DNA from: Sipunculus nudus
Lineage: Eukaryota; Annelida; Sipuncula; Golfingiida; Sipunculidae
Direction of reading: 5' to 3'
DNA length: 64,000 nucleotides
Assembly (NCBI GenBank): GCA_026874595.1
Contig: CM049310.1
Location: 26,957,058 to 27,021,057 of the forward strand
Made by a program: the position numbers and the translations under genes. The notes under the pieces are model-generated. The model ran no database searches. It worked only from the letters and a program-made list of their open reading frames with translations, and had not been told where the DNA came from. This document shows, piece after piece, positions 61,564 through 64,000 of the stretch. Each line of letters opens with the position of its first letter. Within the stretch, counting starts at the first letter, position 1.

Positions 61564-62247
61564 ATGTGTGTGTATGAAAAACTAGATAAAAGAATCAGAA
61601 CTCGGTCCACCACTTACCCGTGTTTAATTGACCAAGGAAAGCCTAAGTGTCTCCCTTGTTCTTGGAAAGTACTGTCTTACCAGCCCACATCTTGTTTGCC
61701 AAGCTTGTTTCTAAGGGGAAATTTAGCTTTTTGTCCTAAGACTTTCAAATCCGGAACTCTTTAATGCACTTTGTTAAAAAGACCGGGAAGCTTATATACG
61801 AAATTTTATAGGGTATCTTTTTTGTTAACGCCTCCGTCGCTATCTCCTGCTTGGTTCTACTGAAACTCCAAACGGCCTCATCTGCACGAGGAAGCATCCT
61901 TTTCAATGACACTATACTTATCATGTTCAACACTTTTAAAATTCTTTGCCGCTGTTCAGTTATCAGGGGCAGATCCAGGATTTAGGAAAAGAAAGGGCCC
62001 AGCACAGGAGACTAATGACAAAAGATAAAAAACGCCCGGGAAGGAGGAGGGGCAGGCCGTACAAAAATTTCCCTGAAACCCCTTAAAAGGGGGGGGGGGG
62101 AAGAGGAGGGTCCGGACCCCGTGGACCACTCCCCTAGATCTGCTTCTGGTTATATGGCTTAACTGCTCGGTTCACTGGTGCACATTTGCTGCCTATAACC
62201 TGCCTTTTGCAAAGTTGTAATCATTTCAGTTATATGAGAAGATCTGT

Positions 62248-62301
<54 letters not shown>

Positions 62302-63061
62302 TAAAATAAACTCTATATGATCAGGCAACATATTCGTTTTAATCATTTACCCTTTTATCTCTGACATGTTTTTGACAAGCGCGGTCGCATTAGAGAAGTA
62401 CCTGTGGTGTGATCCTTGGGTAACAGATATCTGCCGTATCTTTGTATACAAGAATAAAAACCTATTAGTAATACAAGGCAAAAGACATATAGTATACAGA
62501 TATCTTTTTTAAAAAGGCGTTTTAATTCGGCTATAACAGGATATATATTTCTGTTTGTCTCTCTGTCTGTTAAAGGGGAAAATTATGTAAGAGTGGTAAA
62601 CAGTTGCGCTTTATATCAAGGAAAAGACGAACTCTAATACGTATATTTATTCCAGTTTCTGGAAAGTTCTCATGAGGGCTGCAATTTTGCCTTTGTTTCA
62701 CAAGTTGCATGTCGAAATCATAGGTATACCGTTTTATAAATAATATAGTAACAAGCTCCTTACTCTCCTCAAGTTTTACATTCATTTTTAATATCATTCC
62801 TTCAGCAACTGTCCAAGGACATGTTGGGCATCATGGGGTGGTTGGACCGGTTGCAGCGCCCCCTGTGGCAACAACGGTTTGAAGACCAGAAGCCGTCAGC
62901 GCAGACCGCCTCATGCTTGCGTGGCTTGGGTTAACGCTCACGGTTGTCCCGGTCCCAGCAGTGAATCGACAGCATGTAACCGGTTCTGTCACAACGGAGG
63001 AGCGCCCAGCCAGGACGATGTAACTGCCAGGCCGGCTTCAAGGGAACGTGCTGTGAACACA
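59132..63061 (+). CDS. Gene C: 5' part of a third paralogue (exons 1-3)
   Basis: Exons 59132-59202, 60049-60252 and 62806-63061 match gene A exons 1 to 3 in order and phase; later exons would lie outside the window. It encodes a signal peptide, acidic segment with RVKR sites, and the TSP1/EGF exon. Exon 3 lacks one base relative to A and B in the GGA(A)AQPG region (about 63002-63006), which shifts the EGF half out of frame. Either this is a pseudogene or the base is a sequence error; the rest looks functional, with a TATA box. Confidence 0.75.
60049..60252 (+). CDS. Gene C exon 2: acidic/basic segment
   Basis: Acidic EDEDVEDDEEFLEPEQ, then LLRVKRGW and a longer basic part than gene A (RRRRFRVRFRRVKRLW), giving two RVKR sites. 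204 nt against 174 in gene A. Donor AG|GTATAA. Confidence 0.8.
60195..60535 (+). repeat. Tandem copies of the exon 2/intron 2 boundary
   Basis: Four units of about 65-115 bases contain GAAAGAGAGAAAGAAGC, GGAGGCGTCTCACAG, GCATGGCT and a donor-like GGTATA. They start at the true exon end and repeat to about 60535. The donor GT changes in later units (CATGTATA, TAGATACA). Confidence 0.75.
61478..61566. repeat. (TA)n/(TG)n microsatellite, intron 2 of gene C
   Basis: About 70 bases of TA followed by TG repeats. Confidence 0.9.
61964..62148. mobile_element. 185-bp hAT5-type MITE
   Basis: Left end CAGGGGCAGATCC, right end AGATCTGCTTCTG, with the 5-base duplication GTTAT at 61959-61963 and 62149-62153. 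Same family as 58428-58634. Confidence 0.6.
62252..62297. repeat. (AG)n microsatellite
   Basis: Pure AG run in intron 2 of gene C, at the position equivalent to the CT run of gene A intron 2 but on the opposite strand sense. Confidence 0.85.
62806..63061 (+). CDS. Gene C exon 3: TSP1/EGF, 1 base short
   Basis: Opens [18 protein letters not shown] as in gene A and reads correctly to [10 protein letters not shown]. One base is then missing, so the codons for [13 protein letters not shown] fall in another frame. Acceptor CTTCAG and donor GTTAGT are intact. Confidence 0.75.
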
Positions 63062-64000
63062 GTTAGTAAAACTGAGTACACTTTTATAATGATGTATGAC
63101 AATTGATATTAGGGTTAAGTTTTTTATTTCTCTAAATGCATTAAGCACGGCCAGACCAACTTAGACTGGAGACCCTTTCCTAACTGCCATCTGGGGAGTA
63201 AAGAGGGAGTCAGTTTTTTTTTTTAAATCGGAGAATTCTTCAGAATCTTCATTCGGCATCCGGTTTTTTTGGTTGACAGGGGTATTGTTGAGATGTACCA
63301 GGTACATGTTGTTAAAACTGCAAATGGAAATATGCTGTAGATTTGTAGTAAGAACAGGTCCGGACAGGATAACACATAGACAGACAAACAGACAGTCCAG
63401 ACGCCAATACGATCATCAGTCATAATTGGCTTGTTTGTTTTTATTCCCCCCCCCCTTTTTTTTTGTTTACCAAACATATACATAAATACAGAAAACATAT
63501 ACATACGACATTAATACATAGACTCAACAAATACACAAACTCCACAGCCTTTGATTCAACAAATACACAAACTCCACAGCCTAAATCAACTATAGTAACT
63601 ATTATGCTAATGAATTCCATTTTCCGAATATTTATTTTTCTCATTACTGTTTTCTGCTATAGCACTCTCGATCCTTTGTATATTTTCAATGGCCGAAAAA
63701 GCTAGGTTGCATTAACCTTATACTGCATTTAATTATATATATTTGTTAAAAATCAGACTTATACATTTCAATAACATATTTGAAGATAACCCTAGTATCA
63801 ATTTTATTCTATCAAAGTCATTTTCCAAATTAAAGATACCTTCTCTATTTAATCACTGGTACAATGCTAACCAAACATTTTTTTGATATATATGCAATCT
63901 CGAAATAGATGCACATATGTTTCTTTTTGAACCTTACAAAACGAACATATGTCAGATGGTACAACATTAATCTTAAATTAAAAAAAAATTCAAATTCAGT
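63062..64000. other. Intron 3 of gene C, runs out of the window
   Basis: AT-rich sequence; a duplicated 'acaaatacacaaactccaca' lies near 63529 and 63561. No exon 4 (sushi) homologue is seen. Confidence 0.5.

Overview
This window looks like accessory-rich genomic DNA of an invertebrate animal, probably a lophotrochozoan such as a mollusc. That assignment is an inference from the gene style (a secreted mosaic of sushi, TSP1 and EGF modules with phase-1 exons), long introns, and many SINE, MITE, LINE and LTR remnants with microsatellites. Nothing in the window proves the species. There is no bacterial-type operon, rRNA or CRISPR array.

Layout. (1) 1-20 kb, + strand: one apparently intact 16-exon gene (gene A, ATG at 68, stop at 19786-19788, about 988 aa). 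It encodes a secreted protein: signal peptide, acidic segment with an RVKR site, TSP1-like plus EGF-like exon, five CCP/sushi exons, a GCC2/ephrin-receptor-like Cys-rich exon, another CCP, a second GCC2-like exon, a cbEGF, a seventh CCP-like exon, an unrecognised two-exon region with a second RVKR site, and a C-terminal GCC2/GCC3-like module. All exon phases agree and all splice sites are GT-AG. (2) 20-31.7 kb: a spacer with hAT-like elements and a decayed Gypsy-type LTR element (24467-31653) that kept gag, protease and integrase pieces but lost reverse transcriptase and RNase H. (3) 31.7-52.4 kb, - strand: an inverted, tail-to-tail second copy of gene A (copy B). It lacks exon 1 and carries frameshifts, stop codons, lost splice sites, a large deletion, and three different transposons inside three exons (LINE in exon 16, 3-bp-TSD MITE in exon 8, 8-bp-TSD element in exon 6). 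It is a pseudogene. (4) 53.6-54.1 kb, + strand: an orphan, frameshifted exon-15 homologue from a further paralogue. (5) 56.6-58.2 kb: a 1.5-kb polypyrimidine satellite. (6) 59.1-63.1 kb, + strand: the 5' end (promoter, exons 1-3) of another paralogue, gene C, which runs out of the window and has a 1-nt deletion in exon 3 relative to A and B.

The window is thus a local cluster of a fast-changing secreted sushi/EGF gene family. One member looks functional, one is a transposon-riddled inverted pseudogene, one is an orphan exon, and one is seen only at its 5' end. The family function is unknown to me. The module set suggests extracellular adhesion, matrix or recognition, loosely like SVEP1-type proteins, but this is inference.
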